A stretch of 64,000 nt of DNA from Endobacterium cereale (GCF_009617585.1 NZ_WIXI01000045.1:124001-188000), one strand, 5' to 3'; positions 1-9,346 are shown, counted from the stretch's first letter. Numbers and translations are program-made. The notes: generated by a model not told the origin, from the letters alone.

Positions 1-578
1 CCAAGGCGCGCATCGTCAAGCTGGCCGCCAGCGAAACACCGGTCGTCGAGGCAGTATCAGCACCGGTCGAGATGGCCGCGCCGCCGATGCCCGCCTTCCA
101 GCTCGGCACGCCGGAAACCGAAGCGGTGCTTCTGGGCCAGAAGGCCACCCGTCGCGAGGTTCAGGGCCGCCTGACCTCGCTCGGTTTTTCAACCGGGGGC
201 GCCGATGGCGCATTGGGCGCAAAAAGCCGCAGCGCGATCATGCAATGGCAGGGTTTTGTCGATGCGCCGACCACCGGTTACCTGTCCTATGACCAGCTGG
301 CACGACTGCGCACGGATTCCGAACAGCCTTACCAGAGCTGGCTTGCCGCCCAGCCGAAACCCCGCCCAGCGCAGGTGCGCCAGCGTGCCCGTCCTGCCGC
401 AGGTGACGAACTGGTCGGCCGCGTCAATGACAACAGCGCCGCCGATGCGGCCATCGCGCTCGGCGTGCTGGGCCTTGCAGCCGGTGTGATTGGTGGTGCC
501 GCCATGAGCAACCGCCATCGCCACCACGGCCCGCGTTATTATCGCGGCCATGGTCGCCCGTTCCGCCACCATCGCTGA
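1..578 (+). CDS. Peptidoglycan-binding domain protein, 5' end outside window
   Basis: The frame is open from base 3, so the gene begins before the window; 191 residues are visible. The middle part has the layout of a peptidoglycan-binding type 1 domain: a short helix, a Gly-rich turn (GGADGALGAKSRSAI), then a helix ending in a YLSYDQLARL-like segment. The tail is an Ala/Gly-rich hydrophobic stretch that could cross the membrane, followed by a His/Arg-rich end. A role at the cell wall is inferred from the domain; no catalytic domain is visible in this part. A terminator follows directly. Confidence 0.75.
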   Translation, partial: KARIVKLAASETPVVEAVSAPVEMAAPPMPAFQLGTPETEAVLLGQKATRREVQGRLTSLGFSTGGADGALGAKSRSAIMQWQGFVDAPTTGYLSYDQLARLRTDSEQPYQSWLAAQPKPRPAQVRQRARPAAGDELVGRVNDNSAADAAIALGVLGLAAGVIGGAAMSNRHRHHGPRYYRGHGRPFRHHR

Positions 579-601
579 CAGGAAACGCAAGATCAAAAAT
601 C

Positions 602-632
602 GAAAGGCCGGTGGGCAAACCGCCGGCCTTTC
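602..632 (+). terminator. Hairpin terminator after the peptidoglycan-binding gene
   Basis: A perfect 10-bp stem (GAAAGGCCGG / CCGGCCTTTC) with an 11-nt loop lies 24 bases after the stop codon. It lacks a long T-tract on the plus strand, but position and stem strength fit transcription termination. Confidence 0.6.
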
Positions 633-769
633 CGCATGTCGACGGAATTGACGATTGTCACCTATAGGCGAAATTTAGCGGTAACCTGCGACAAAATGCA
701 ACCTTGAGCCGCTCTCCATCCCTGTCCACTCTGGGCCATCGACAAGACATACGAGAGGGAGGACTCGGC

Positions 770-1846
770 ATGGCTCAGAAGATGAAGGCGGCGATATTCG
801 TCGAGAAAGGACGCATCGTCCTTGATGAGAAGCCTATTCCGGAGATCGGCCCGCTCGATGCGCTGATCAGGATCACCACCACCACCATCTGCGGCACCGA
901 TGTCCATATCCTGAAGGGCGAATACCCCGTCGCCAAGGGCCTGACCATCGGCCACGAGCCGGTCGGCATCATCGAAAAGCTCGGCTCCGGTGTGAAGGGG
1001 CTGAAAGAAGGTCAGCGGGTGATTGCCGGTGCGATCACGCCCTCCGGCTGGAGCACGGCCTGCCTGTGCGGCTGTGGCGCGCAGGATGGCGCGGGCACCA
1101 AACACGGTTTCAAGGCGATGGGCGGCTGGCGGTTCGGCAACACGATCGATGGCGCGCAGGCCGAATATCTCTGCGTGCCGGATGCCATGGCCAATCTGGC
1201 GCCGATCGATGAGGGCGTCACCGATGAACAGGTGCTGATGTGCCCGGACATCATGTCCACCGGCCTGTCCGGCGCCGAAACGGGGCAGATCAGGATCGGT
1301 GACTGCGTGGCGGTCTTCGCGCAAGGCCCGATCGGGCTCTGCGCCACGGCCGGCGCAAAACTGATGGGCGCGACGAAAATCATTGCCGTCGACACATTTC
1401 CGGCGCGGCTGGACATGGCCAGACGCATGGGCGCCGATGTGGTGGTGGATTACCGGGCGGAAAACCCGGTGGATGCGATCATGCGCATTACCGACGGGCG
1501 CGGCGTCGATGTGGCGATCGAGGCGCTCGGCACCCAGACCACCTTCGAGGCAGCCTTGCGGGTGCTGCGGCCGGGCGGCGTGCTTTCCAGCCTCGGCGTC
1601 TATTCCTCGGACCTTACCATTCCGCTCGACGCCTTTTCCGCGGGGCTCGGCGACAAATCCATCCGCACCACCCTTTGCCCCGGCGGCAAGGAACGCATGC
1701 GCCGCATGCAGGATGTCATTTCTTCCGGCCGCGTCGACCTGTCCGGTCTCGTCACCCACCGCTTCAAGCTCGATCAGATCGAGGAGGCTTATGACCTCTT
1801 CGCCAATCAGCGTGACGGCGTGTTGAAGGTGGCGATCACGCCGTAG
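770..1846 (+). CDS. Zinc-dependent alcohol dehydrogenase (MDR family)
   Basis: A 358-aa medium-chain dehydrogenase. The catalytic zinc ligands can be placed at Cys41, His62-Glu63 and Asp160; the last sits in a PDIMSTGLSGAE-like segment, the arrangement known from the secondary alcohol dehydrogenases of the Thermoanaerobacter brockii type. A cysteine cluster CLCGCG lies at 98-103. The Rossmann glycines are in GPIG (186-189), and an Asp follows in IIAVD, which favours NAD over NADP. I chose the ATG at 770 because AGGGAGG lies just upstream; the longer open frame has no such site. Likely oxidises short secondary alcohols or reduces ketones; the substrate is not known. Confidence 0.85.
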   Translation: MAQKMKAAIFVEKGRIVLDEKPIPEIGPLDALIRITTTTICGTDVHILKGEYPVAKGLTIGHEPVGIIEKLGSGVKGLKEGQRVIAGAITPSGWSTACLCGCGAQDGAGTKHGFKAMGGWRFGNTIDGAQAEYLCVPDAMANLAPIDEGVTDEQVLMCPDIMSTGLSGAETGQIRIGDCVAVFAQGPIGLCATAGAKLMGATKIIAVDTFPARLDMARRMGADVVVDYRAENPVDAIMRITDGRGVDVAIEALGTQTTFEAALRVLRPGGVLSSLGVYSSDLTIPLDAFSAGLGDKSIRTTLCPGGKERMRRMQDVISSGRVDLSGLVTHRFKLDQIEEAYDLFANQRDGVLKVAITP

Positions 1847-1890
1847 CGTATCGCCCGGAAACCGGTCCCGGTTTTCGGAAAGGACGATGC
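1846..1890. repeat. Rhizobial-type intergenic palindromic repeat
   Basis: Directly after the dehydrogenase stop there is a near-palindrome built from CCGGAAACCGG and CGGTTTTCGG, flanked by GTATCG and GACGATGC. It resembles, from memory, the common rhizobial repeat with an AACCGGTTTTCGG core. It may act as a terminator. Confidence 0.4.
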
Positions 1891-1899
1891 CCGGCTCTA

Positions 1900-2151
1900 G
1901 GCTGTTAGAGCGGCTTTCCGCGCCCGCTGGCGCAGGGTGCTGCAATGGCCGACCGAAGCGGCGAAGGCCGGGTGCCTGCGCGCATCGATGGGGTGCGCGC
2001 AGGCAAACATTCCACAGGCGTAAAGCCGCTGCATGGCTTTGCGCAAGAGGATTTGAATGCCGGGATACGGGAGGAGGTGGGACGACACGCCGAAACCGTA
2101 ACGTCCCGCATAACATCGGCCCGGCTGCATTCCCCGGGCCGATGTTTTTTT
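1900..2151 (+). ncRNA. Candidate structured non-coding RNA
   Basis: This gap has no convincing coding frame but contains a perfect 11-bp hairpin (GCCTGCGCGCA / TGCGCGCAGGC, about 1975-2005) and ends in a strong plus-strand terminator with an eight-T tail. I could not match it by eye to RNase P, SRP RNA, tmRNA or a riboswitch family. It could instead be a long 3' UTR of the dehydrogenase mRNA. Confidence 0.25.
2113..2151 (+). terminator. Rho-independent terminator, plus strand
   Basis: A 12-bp perfect stem (ACATCGGCCCGG / CCGGGCCGATGT) with a 9-nt loop runs straight into a T-tract on the plus strand. The minus-strand rnhA gene ends at 2156, so the hairpin may also protect that transcript, but the T-tail is on the plus side only. 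Confidence 0.8.
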
Positions 2152-2155
2152 GTGG

Positions 2156-2623
2156 TTACTTGACGAGCAGCGAACGGCCGAATGTGGATTTCTTGAACGG
2201 CGCCATGCCCAGACGCGCCAGTTCATCGGCACGTTCGTTTTCCGGATGGCCGGCATGGCCCTTGACCCAGTGCCATTTCACCTTGTGACGCTGGTTGGCG
2301 ACATCGAGCCGCTGCCACAGTTCACCATTCTTGACCGGCTTCTTGTCGGCGGTTTTCCAGCCGTTCTTTTTCCAGCCAAAGATCCATTTCGAAATACCGT
2401 CCATGACATATTTGCTGTCGGTATAAAGATCGACCTCGCATTCGCTTTTCAGCGCATCCAGCGCCGAAATCGCCGCCAGAAGCTCCATGCGGTTATTGGT
2501 GGTTTCCGCCTCGCCGCCGTTCAGTTCCTTGGTGGTTTCGCCATACCGCAGAATGGCGCCCCAGCCGCCGGGGCCGGGATTGCCCGAGCAGGCGCCGTCG
2601 GTGAAAATCTCGACCTGTTTCAT
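2156..2623 (-). CDS. rnhA: Ribonuclease HI
   Basis: A 155-aa protein of the normal length for RNase HI, which cuts RNA in RNA-DNA hybrids in the cytoplasm. All key residues are present: Asp9 ([11 protein letters not shown]), Glu47 (NRMELLAA), Asp69 (YTDSKYV), His123 (GHAGHPENE) and Asp133. The basic-protrusion region around WKKNGWKT is intact. Its start overlaps the end of thrB by 4 bases (ATGA), so the two are translationally coupled at the end of a long minus-strand operon. Confidence 0.97.
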   Translation of the reverse strand: MKQVEIFTDGACSGNPGPGGWGAILRYGETTKELNGGEAETTNNRMELLAAISALDALKSECEVDLYTDSKYVMDGISKWIFGWKKNGWKTADKKPVKNGELWQRLDVANQRHKVKWHWVKGHAGHPENERADELARLGMAPFKKSTFGRSLLVK

Positions 2624-3594
2624 GCCGGCTCTCCCGAAATGCCATAATCCGCAACGCTTTCCACATGCGCATGGAAACGCAATTTCTTCAGATACTCGAG
2701 CGGATCCTTTTTCACCACCAGCGCACCTTCCGGCGTCGTCAGCCAGTCGTAAAGCCGGGTGAGGAAAAACCGCAGTGCCGAACCGCGTGCAAGGACAGGC
2801 AGGGCGGCAAGTTCATCTGCACTGAGTGGCCGCACAGATTGGTATCCTTCCAAAAGCGCCTTGCCCTTGGTGACATTGTAGGCGCCGTCCTTCTCGAAAC
2901 ACCAGGCGTTGAGGCAGATCGACACGTCATAAGCCAGCATGTCGTTGCAGGCGAAATAGAAATCGATCAGGCCCGACAGCGTGTCGCCGAGGAAAAACAC
3001 ATTGTCCTGAAACAGATCGGCATGGATGACGCCAGCGGGCAGGTTTTTCGGCCAGTGGGTGGTGAGGAAATCCAGTTCGCCGGCAATCTCGTCCTGCAAT
3101 CCGGTCTCGACTTCATCCGCACGGTCAGCGGATTTCTGCCAGAGCGACACCCAGCCTTCCAGTGACAGCGCATTCGGCCGCTTGATCTCGAAACCTTCTC
3201 CGGCAATGTGCATCTTTGCCAGCGCCGCACCGACTTCACGGCAATGTTTTGCTTCCGGCTTGCGCAGCCACATGCCTTCAAGGAAGGAAATCAGCGCCGC
3301 CGGACGGCCCGACAGTTCGCCCAGCAATTCGCCGTCGTTACGCGGCAAAGGCAAAGGGCAGTTGAGGCCACGATCGGCCAGATGCTGCATCAGCCCTAGG
3401 AAAAACGGCAGGTCGGATTTTTCGACGCGCTTTTCATAGAGCGTCAGGATCAGCGGATCCTTTGTCGTGTGCAGCAGGAAATTGGTGTTTTCGACACCCT
3501 CGGCAATGCCCTTGTAAGAGGTCAGCTCGCCGACGTCATATTGGCTGAGGAACTGCTTCAGGTCGATTTCGGTGATGTCAGTATAGACGGCCAA
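2620..3594 (-). CDS. thrB: Homoserine kinase, APH-fold type
   Basis: A 324-aa protein of the aminoglycoside-phosphotransferase fold family of homoserine kinases found in Pseudomonas and rhizobia, different from the GHMP-type ThrB of E. coli. It phosphorylates homoserine on the way to threonine. The Brenner-type motif is visible in [13 protein letters not shown], followed by [10 protein letters not shown], which supply the catalytic Asp and the metal-binding residues. The start is TTG at 3594, which gives the usual MAVYTDI N-terminus of rhizobial homologues. It follows ispH with a 157-base gap and overlaps rnhA. Confidence 0.95.
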   Translation of the reverse strand: MAVYTDITEIDLKQFLSQYDVGELTSYKGIAEGVENTNFLLHTTKDPLILTLYEKRVEKSDLPFFLGLMQHLADRGLNCPLPLPRNDGELLGELSGRPAALISFLEGMWLRKPEAKHCREVGAALAKMHIAGEGFEIKRPNALSLEGWVSLWQKSADRADEVETGLQDEIAGELDFLTTHWPKNLPAGVIHADLFQDNVFFLGDTLSGLIDFYFACNDMLAYDVSICLNAWCFEKDGAYNVTKGKALLEGYQSVRPLSADELAALPVLARGSALRFFLTRLYDWLTTPEGALVVKKDPLEYLKKLRFHAHVESVADYGISGEPA

Positions 3595-3670
3595 GGGAAA
3601 CTCTCAGGGTGTCGCGTTAAGGGCAGAATCGTCTGCCGGGATTTTTTAATCCGTTTGGTGATGAACGCCA

Positions 3671-3702
3671 CCGGATATCTGGCCGTATAACCAGATATCC
3701 GG
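3671..3702. other. Long perfect hairpin between ispH and thrB
   Basis: A 12-bp perfect inverted repeat (CCGGATATCTGG / CCAGATATCCGG) with an 8-base loop. No T-tract follows on either strand. It could process, stabilise or partly terminate the ispH-thrB transcript. Confidence 0.5.
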
Positions 3703-3751
3703 GCAAAGGGACCTATCCGCAAGATGCGCAAGCACTTGCAGGACAGCCGCC

Positions 3752-4804
3752 TCACACCGAAAGCGGCCGTTCGCCGTTCACCCAGGCCATATCTTCCTGA
3801 GTCAGCGGCACTTCGCGCAGTTCGCGATTAACAAGGAAATTTTCGGTCTCTTCCGTGGTGATAGCCAGCTCCACCTTTGCATCGAACCGGGCGCGAAAAG
3901 CCTCGATGATTTCGTCGACGATCACTTCCGGGGCCGATGCACCGGCGGAGATGCCGAGCGTGCGGATGGTGCCGATCTCGTCCCAGTTCAGTTCGGAGGC
4001 GCGCTGCACCAGCATGGAGCGTTTGGCCCCTGCCCTGAGCGCAACCTCGACCAGCCGCTTGGAATTGGAGGAATTCGGCGCACCGACGGTGATGAACAGG
4101 TCGCAGCCATCCGCCGCCTGCTTCACCGCTTCCTGGCGGTTGGTGGTGGCATAACAGATACTGTCAGCCGACGGCGCCGTCAGGTTCGGAAACCGCTCCT
4201 GAAGACGGGCGATCACACCGGCCGTATCATCCACCGACAGGGTCGTCTGGGTCACGTAACCGAGATTGTCCGGGTCGATCGGCACATAGACATCGGCATC
4301 CGCGATGGTTTCGACCAGCGAGACAGTCCCCTCCGGCAATTGCCCCATCGTGCCGATCACTTCCGGGTGGCCGGCATGGCCGATGAGGATGACATGGCGG
4401 CCAAGACGCTGATGACGCATCGCCTGCTTGTGAACCTTGGACACCAGCGGGCATGTGGCATCGAGATAAAAGAGATTGCGCGACTGTGCGTCTTCCGGCA
4501 CCGATTTCGGTACGCCATGGGCGGAAAAGACGACCGGCTGCTGGCGATGTTCGGCGGGAATCTCGTTCAATTCCTCGACAAAGATCGCGCCCTTGGCTTC
4601 CAGGCCTTCGACGACATAACGGTTATGAACGATCTCGTGGCGGACATAGACCGGCGCGCCATAGGCCTTCAGCGCCAGAACGACGATCTGGATGGCGCGA
4701 TCGACACCGGCGCAGAAACCACGCGGGCCGCACAGGCGGATCGTCAGTTCGGGTTTTGCGTCAATTGGCCGGGCATCGGCCTGTTCAGTCACCTGAATAT
4801 TCAT
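3752..4804 (-). CDS. ispH: 4-hydroxy-3-methylbut-2-enyl diphosphate reductase
   Basis: A 350-aa iron-sulfur enzyme for the last step of the MEP isoprenoid pathway, giving IPP and DMAPP. The three conserved cysteines that hold the 4Fe-4S cluster are in [24 protein letters not shown] and the [10 protein letters not shown] segment. The conserved HGVP and GHPE segments are also present. I took the ATG at 4804 rather than the GTG four codons upstream. dxs, the first enzyme of the same pathway, is also in this window at 60 kb, but not linked in an operon. Confidence 0.96.
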   Translation of the reverse strand: MNIQVTEQADARPIDAKPELTIRLCGPRGFCAGVDRAIQIVVLALKAYGAPVYVRHEIVHNRYVVEGLEAKGAIFVEELNEIPAEHRQQPVVFSAHGVPKSVPEDAQSRNLFYLDATCPLVSKVHKQAMRHQRLGRHVILIGHAGHPEVIGTMGQLPEGTVSLVETIADADVYVPIDPDNLGYVTQTTLSVDDTAGVIARLQERFPNLTAPSADSICYATTNRQEAVKQAADGCDLFITVGAPNSSNSKRLVEVALRAGAKRSMLVQRASELNWDEIGTIRTLGISAGASAPEVIVDEIIEAFRARFDAKVELAITTEETENFLVNRELREVPLTQEDMAWVNGERPLSV

Positions 4805-4938
4805 TCCGTTCCACACGAAGGGGCGGGCCTAAAGGGCCAAGCCGCGATAGAGGGCCTCTTGCGGTCTCATATAGGCGAGACGCACCAAATGCGCCAAACA
4901 AAATTTGCCGGAACTGGCAAAACGCAAGCTCATAGCGA

Positions 4939-5724
4939 CTATGTGCGGCGGCGCTTCAACCACATGGCCGCGACGACACCGGCCAGTGCAAGCGCCAGCC
5001 CGTACCATGTAACGGCATATTGCAGGTGATTGTTGGGCAGATCGAACTGCGTGACGCCACCCACCGGAAAGCCGCCCGGATTTTTTAACCTCGCATCCAC
5101 ATCAACGAAGAAGGGCAGAACGCGGGCCGGATCGAGCCCGGCACTCGTCGTCATCGCGGCGATGTCTTTCCAGTAAAAGATGTTTTTGGGAAGATCGTTA
5201 TCCGGCACCAGCGATGACGGTTTTTTGCCAAGTTTTGCGCGGGCATAACCGGTGAGCGTCACCTCGCCTATGACCTGTCCTTGTTCGCGTTTCGCCGGTT
5301 CCTTCAGCTCGTATGGAATGAAACCGCGGTTGACGAGCAGTGTGCGGCCATCCTCCAGCGTCAGCGGCGTATAGACATAAAAGCCGGTCTGGCCCTGATG
5401 GGTGGCGAAAAAATGCCGTTCCTTCGTATGATCGAAAGTGCCGGAGATTGTTACGCGGAGAAACTCGATGTCGCCGCCCGTCGCCTGCGCGGCCTCGATA
5501 TCGGTCAATTGTACAGGCGTCGCATCCCGGCGCTCGGCGATCTTTGCGATCAGCCCTTCCTTCCAATGCAGGCGCTCCACCTGCCATGTGCCGAGCGAAA
5601 GAAGGATGGCGAGACAGACGAGAACGAGGCTGGCGGTAAGGGTGGTGCGGCCACGCGACGATGCGCGGGACAGACCTGCCTGCGCCTGCGCGTTCACAAC
5701 AGAACCATTGACCTGCTCGCTCAT
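4939..5724 (-). CDS. SURF1 family cytochrome oxidase assembly protein
   Basis: A 261-aa inner-membrane protein with two membrane segments, near residues 28-48 (TLTASLVLVCLAILLSLGTW) and near the C-terminus (YAVTWYGLALALAGVVA). The SURF1 marks are present: the GTWQ near the first helix, the GFYVYTPL and LLVNRGFIP segments, and NNHLQYAVTWY at the end. SURF1 helps insert haem a into subunit I of aa3 oxidase. The start at 5724 follows a GAGGAGAG site. It lies downstream of the cta genes in the same direction, as in other alphaproteobacteria. Confidence 0.93.
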   Translation of the reverse strand: MSEQVNGSVVNAQAQAGLSRASSRGRTTLTASLVLVCLAILLSLGTWQVERLHWKEGLIAKIAERRDATPVQLTDIEAAQATGGDIEFLRVTISGTFDHTKERHFFATHQGQTGFYVYTPLTLEDGRTLLVNRGFIPYELKEPAKREQGQVIGEVTLTGYARAKLGKKPSSLVPDNDLPKNIFYWKDIAAMTTSAGLDPARVLPFFVDVDARLKNPGGFPVGGVTQFDLPNNHLQYAVTWYGLALALAGVVAAMWLKRRRT

Positions 5725-5753
5725 TCCGCTCTCCTCTTCCCGAGGAGGTTCTA

Positions 5754-6248
5754 TCACGGCCTGATCTCGATGGGCGTGCCGTTTTTCACGAGATCCCAGA
5801 TCTCGTCCATTTCCGCATTGGAAACGGCGATACAGCCATTGGTCCAGTCGAACCACTGGGTAAGCGGCGAAAGCCAGCCGAGATAATTGCGTTGGCCATG
5901 GATCATGATCATGCCGCCGGGATCTTCCCCGGCTGCGGCCGCGCGTGCCGTGTCGGCTTCGTTGGGATAGGAGACATGGATGGAGCGGTGATAACCGCTG
6001 CCGGGATTGCGCCAATCGAGCGTATACGTGCCTTCGGGCGTGCGCTCATCGCCTTCCTTCTGCTTGTGGCCTTCAGGCGAACCACCCAGCGCAATGGAAT
6101 AGGTTTTGACCACCGTCTCGCCATCCATGATCTGCATGCGGCGCTCGGACTTGTTGACCAGCACATGGGAGACGGATTGGGCGGCGGCGGTGCCCGCTGA
6201 GAAGAAGACGAGCAGTGCCAGGGCAAGCCAGTGGAAGGGCCGGTGCAT
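5754..6248 (-). CDS. L,D-transpeptidase (YkuD family), exported
   Basis: A 164-aa protein with a signal peptide (residues 1 to about 23, ending AAAQS). The YkuD catalytic region is seen as HGQRNYLGW followed by WTNGCIAVSN, where the Cys is the nucleophile. Such enzymes make 3-3 or protein crosslinks on peptidoglycan in the periplasm, which is important in Rhizobiales with polar growth. The ATG at 6248 has a GGAGAG at good spacing; an ATG three codons earlier lies too close to that site. It sits just upstream of SURF1 and may share its transcript. Confidence 0.85.
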   Translation of the reverse strand: MHRPFHWLALALLVFFSAGTAAAQSVSHVLVNKSERRMQIMDGETVVKTYSIALGGSPEGHKQKEGDERTPEGTYTLDWRNPGSGYHRSIHVSYPNEADTARAAAAGEDPGGMIMIHGQRNYLGWLSPLTQWFDWTNGCIAVSNAEMDEIWDLVKNGTPIEIRP

Positions 6249-6402
6249 GCGTGACATCTCTCCTGTTTCGGGCTCGGGTAAGGAGACCGATTTCAGAGGA
6301 AAAAGGCGGGCGGATGGCGGGGTGGGCAGGATTATCAACGGCGCACACCGACGACCACTTGTCCCCCAGTCAAGTGTGCTAACGGGTTGCTATGATCATG
6401 GC

Positions 6403-7437
6403 TCACACCAACCGCCTCCACGCCTCCCCCACCGGCGCCATATTTGCCTCCCACGATGGCAGCGCATCCGCAAAACGTACGGCCTTTTCTCGCGCCGCTT
6501 CATAGGTGGCCTGATCGTCCAGGACAGTCGTGATCTGCCGCGCCATTTCGCTAACATCATTGGCATCGACCAGCGTTGCTGCTTGCCCCGCCCAGCTGGC
6601 GACCGCGCCGGAGGGCGTGGAGATGACGGGCACGCCGCGGCAGATCGCTTCGGATATCGCCATGCCATACCCTTCGTAGAGGGACGAGGCGATGTAGAGG
6701 TGTGTCTTGGCCCAGAGCGCGTTTAATGCCGGTGCGGTCAGTTCGCCCGCGAGCGTGATGTGGCTGGCGAGGCTGCGGGCCTTGATGAGATCTTGCAGTG
6801 ACGCAACGTAATCGGGGTAACGCTCGGTATTACCGGCGATGGTGAGGGACCAGTCGGATCGCTCAACCTTGGCCAAAACCTCGACCAGAAACTCGTAACG
6901 TTTGCGAGGAATGACGGCACCGACGGACAGCATGCGCCATGGGCCGCCATCATGGATTGGACTTTGCGGTGCGGGGTCGTTACCCGGTCTGCCGGTGATG
7001 ATTTTTCGCTCGTCGATGCCGTAATGGCCGGTGACGTAATCGCGGCTTTCATCCGAGGTGACGATGATGGCGTCGGCCAGTTGCAGTGCGGATTGTTCGG
7101 TGGTGTCGCCCCGCGTGACGGCATCCCCCGCGCCCCGCTCTTCCGTCATCGAGTGATGATAGATCAGCACCAATGTGAATGTTCGGTTGCGCAGGATCGG
7201 CAAAAGCATGCAGCCGTAGATGTGGTCCATCACCAGAACCGAGCCCGGCTCGATGCCATCGAACAACGTCGCGATCTCTCCCAGCGCCGCCACATCGGGC
7301 GTCGGGAAACACATCGGCACCGTCATCTCACGCACACCGCCCAGATTGCGGTCGAGCCAATCGATCAGGTGACGGTTATAGATCCAGCCGCCGGTCCTCT
7401 GTTCGTAATCGGTGCTGTAGAAATGATGGATCGTCAT
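6403..7437 (-). CDS. Glycosyltransferase family 4 type
   Basis: A 344-aa GT-B fold glycosyltransferase. The C-terminal half has the typical GAVIPRKRYEFLVEVL nucleotide-sugar segment and the EX7E-like motif in SLYEGYGMAISEA. The N-terminal half carries HHSMTEERGAGDA. No signal peptide or membrane segment is seen, so it acts in the cytoplasm on a nucleotide sugar and an unknown acceptor, probably for a surface polysaccharide. It separates ctaE from the L,D-transpeptidase and SURF1, an uncommon place for such a gene. Confidence 0.85.
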   Translation of the reverse strand: MTIHHFYSTDYEQRTGGWIYNRHLIDWLDRNLGGVREMTVPMCFPTPDVAALGEIATLFDGIEPGSVLVMDHIYGCMLLPILRNRTFTLVLIYHHSMTEERGAGDAVTRGDTTEQSALQLADAIIVTSDESRDYVTGHYGIDERKIITGRPGNDPAPQSPIHDGGPWRMLSVGAVIPRKRYEFLVEVLAKVERSDWSLTIAGNTERYPDYVASLQDLIKARSLASHITLAGELTAPALNALWAKTHLYIASSLYEGYGMAISEAICRGVPVISTPSGAVASWAGQAATLVDANDVSEMARQITTVLDDQATYEAAREKAVRFADALPSWEANMAPVGEAWRRLV

Positions 7438-7485
7438 GGCGGGTTCTATGTCGAATTGCTGAGGCGCAAATCATGTCACCCGGCG

Positions 7486-7515
7486 CGATGATGCGTCCAG
7501 CGATGATGCGTCCAG
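7486..7515 (+). repeat. Tandem 15-bp repeat, two copies
   Basis: Two exact head-to-tail copies of CGATGATGCGTCCAG lie between ctaE and the glycosyltransferase. No function is evident. Confidence 0.7.
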
Positions 7516-7539
7516 CCATGTTGTCCCAACAAACTCGTC

Positions 7540-7577
7540 AAAAAGAGAAAAGGCGGGCGCCTCCCAACACCCGCCTT
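7540..7577 (-). terminator. Terminator downstream of ctaE
   Basis: Read on the minus strand, an 8-bp stem AAGGCGGG / CCCGCCTT with a 12-base loop is followed by TTCTCTTTTT. It lies about 30 bases after the ctaE stop and would end the cta transcript before the glycosyltransferase. Confidence 0.7.
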
Positions 7578-7608
7578 CCCTGTTTCCTGTTCGGTCTTCA
7601 CCAGCCGG

Positions 7609-8484
7609 CTAATGCGCCAGCGGCGCGCCCCAATCGCCCCAGATATAGATTGCGAAGAACAGGAACAGCCAGACGACGTCGACGAAGTGCCAGTACCAGG
7701 CAGCCGCTTCGAAGCCGAAATGTTTTTCCGGGGTAAACCCGCCGCGGATGGCGCGGACGAGGCAGACCAGAAGGAAGATTGTGCCGACAAAAACATGGAA
7801 ACCGTGGAAGCCGGTCGACATGAAGAAGGTCGCGCCATAGATCGAATTCTTGAAGTCGAACGGCGCGTGCGCGTATTCGTAAGCCTGCACGAAGGAGAAC
7901 AGCACGCCTAGCAGCACGGTCAATGCCAGACCGTTGATCAGGCCCTTGCGGTCGCCATGCAGAAGCGCGTGGTGCGCCCAGGTGACGCAGGTGCCGGAAA
8001 GCAGCAGGATGACGGTGTTGTAGATCGGCAGGTGCCAGGGATCCAAAACCTCGATGCCCTTGGGTGGCCATTGCCCGCCGGTGAATTCCAGACGCGAGGC
8101 CTGAATGGCTTCATGCGGGTAAAGGCTGGCGTCGAAGAAAGCCCAGAACCACGCCACGAAGAACATCACTTCCGAAGCGATGAACATGATCATGCCGTAA
8201 CGAAGATGCAGCGACACGACGCGGGTATGATGACCTTCGCGGCCTTCCTTGATCGTATCCGCCCACCAGCCGACCATGGTGTAAAGAACGATGGCGAGGC
8301 CGATAAAGAACAGCCATGGCGTGGCAAAATTCAGTCCAAAAAGCTTGAACTCGCTGCCATGCAGATACCGCATGTAACCGACGCCGCCAAAGGTGAGGAC
8401 AAAGGCGCCGATCGAGGCCAGAAACGGCCAGGGGCTCGGGTCTATGATATGGTAATCGTGATTCTTCTGATGCGTATCGGCCAT
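7609..8484 (-). CDS. ctaE: Cytochrome c oxidase subunit III
   Basis: A 291-aa integral membrane protein with seven predicted helices. The conserved Glu in the membrane is in FIASEVMFF, and the PWPF and GFHGFHV segments match COX3. It forms part of the aa3 oxidase core and supports proton uptake into subunit I. It is the last structural gene of the cta cluster, 49 bases after ctaG, and a terminator follows. Confidence 0.97.
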   Translation of the reverse strand: MADTHQKNHDYHIIDPSPWPFLASIGAFVLTFGGVGYMRYLHGSEFKLFGLNFATPWLFFIGLAIVLYTMVGWWADTIKEGREGHHTRVVSLHLRYGMIMFIASEVMFFVAWFWAFFDASLYPHEAIQASRLEFTGGQWPPKGIEVLDPWHLPIYNTVILLLSGTCVTWAHHALLHGDRKGLINGLALTVLLGVLFSFVQAYEYAHAPFDFKNSIYGATFFMSTGFHGFHVFVGTIFLLVCLVRAIRGGFTPEKHFGFEAAAWYWHFVDVVWLFLFFAIYIWGDWGAPLAH

Positions 8485-8533
8485 GTCGTCACTCCCCTGA
8501 CCTGAACCTCTAACCGCCCGAAAGCGGACCCTC

Positions 8534-9193
8534 TTACAGTTTCTTGCCGTCCGTCACGTTCTTCTCCGGCAGTGCCGCAACGGGCTTTGCCGCCGGCGTG
8601 CTCGGATAGAATGTGTAGGACAGCGTGATCGTGCGAATATGTTTTGTCTCTTCGGCGGTCGCCAGATCCGGATCGACAAAGAAGACCACCGGCATGTCCA
8701 GCGTTTCACCCGGCTTCAGCGTCGTTTCGGTAAAGCAGAAACATTGCACCTTGTTGAAATAGGCGCCTGCTTCCATCGGCGTGACGTTGAACACGGCCGT
8801 GCCCGTCACCTCATAGGGTGAACGATTGGTCGCCTTGTAGGAAATCTGAACCGTCTCGCCGAGCCTTGGCTCGATCGAACGATCGACCGGGCGAAAATCC
8901 CAGTTGAGACCGTTCGATGTGTTGGCGTCGAAGGTGACACGGATTGTCTGGTCGAGAATGCGGGTGGAATATTGTTCGACGCGCTGGGTGGTGCCGTTAT
9001 AGCCGGTCACCTGGCAGAACAGCCGGTAAAGCGGCACGGATGCATAGGCCGCACCGACCATGCCAAAGGCAAAGATGAAGCAGGAGGCCATGATCGAGCC
9101 ATTGCTCATACGCTTTGCGGGCGTTTTCAGGCCAGCCGAAACCCCGCCATCAGATGGCGAACCCGGCTCTCTCCTCCCTGTCTCCTCCGTCAA
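8534..9193 (-). CDS. ctaG: Cytochrome c oxidase assembly protein CtaG (Cox11)
   Basis: A 219-aa copper chaperone that delivers copper to the CuB site of subunit I. It has one N-terminal membrane segment ([19 protein letters not shown]) and a periplasmic domain with the copper motif CFCFTE. The start is taken as TTG at 9193, with GGAGG five bases upstream; an internal ATG at 9109 is a possible shorter start. It lies 12 bases after the small membrane ORF. Confidence 0.95.
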   Translation of the reverse strand: MTEETGRREPGSPSDGGVSAGLKTPAKRMSNGSIMASCFIFAFGMVGAAYASVPLYRLFCQVTGYNGTTQRVEQYSTRILDQTIRVTFDANTSNGLNWDFRPVDRSIEPRLGETVQISYKATNRSPYEVTGTAVFNVTPMEAGAYFNKVQCFCFTETTLKPGETLDMPVVFFVDPDLATAEETKHIRTITLSYTFYPSTPAAKPVAALPEKNVTDGKKL

Positions 9194-9205
9194 TCCTGCC
9201 TCCCG

Positions 9206-9346
9206 TCAGTTTGCGGCGCCACCGATCTTGATCAGCGTGACGATATAGAACAGCACCACCAGCCCGGCGAGAACCAGACCGAGCGCCACATTGCGCCCTC
9301 GCCTGGATTTCTTCTGGGCCTCGGTGACCTTGACCGTTTCGATCAT
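9206..9346 (-). CDS. Small membrane protein between ctaB and ctaG (CoxF-like)
   Basis: A 46-aa frame with ATG at 9346 that overlaps the ctaB stop as ATGA and ends 12 bases before the ctaG start. The protein has a charged N-terminus ([13 protein letters not shown]), one membrane helix ([20 protein letters not shown]) and a GGAAN tail. Many alphaproteobacteria have such a small ORF at this exact place, sometimes named coxF. The overlap and tight packing support real translation. The role is presumably in oxidase assembly but is not shown. Confidence 0.85.
   Translation of the reverse strand: MIETVKVTEAQKKSRRGRNVALGLVLAGLVVLFYIVTLIKIGGAAN

Noticed and set aside
662-2116. A 484-aa minus-strand frame over the alcohol dehydrogenase
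   Set aside because: The plus strand has all dehydrogenase motifs; the antisense frame is Arg/His-rich and featureless.
1900-2151. RNase P RNA, SRP RNA or tmRNA
   Set aside because: The conserved core sequences of these RNAs were not found on either strand.
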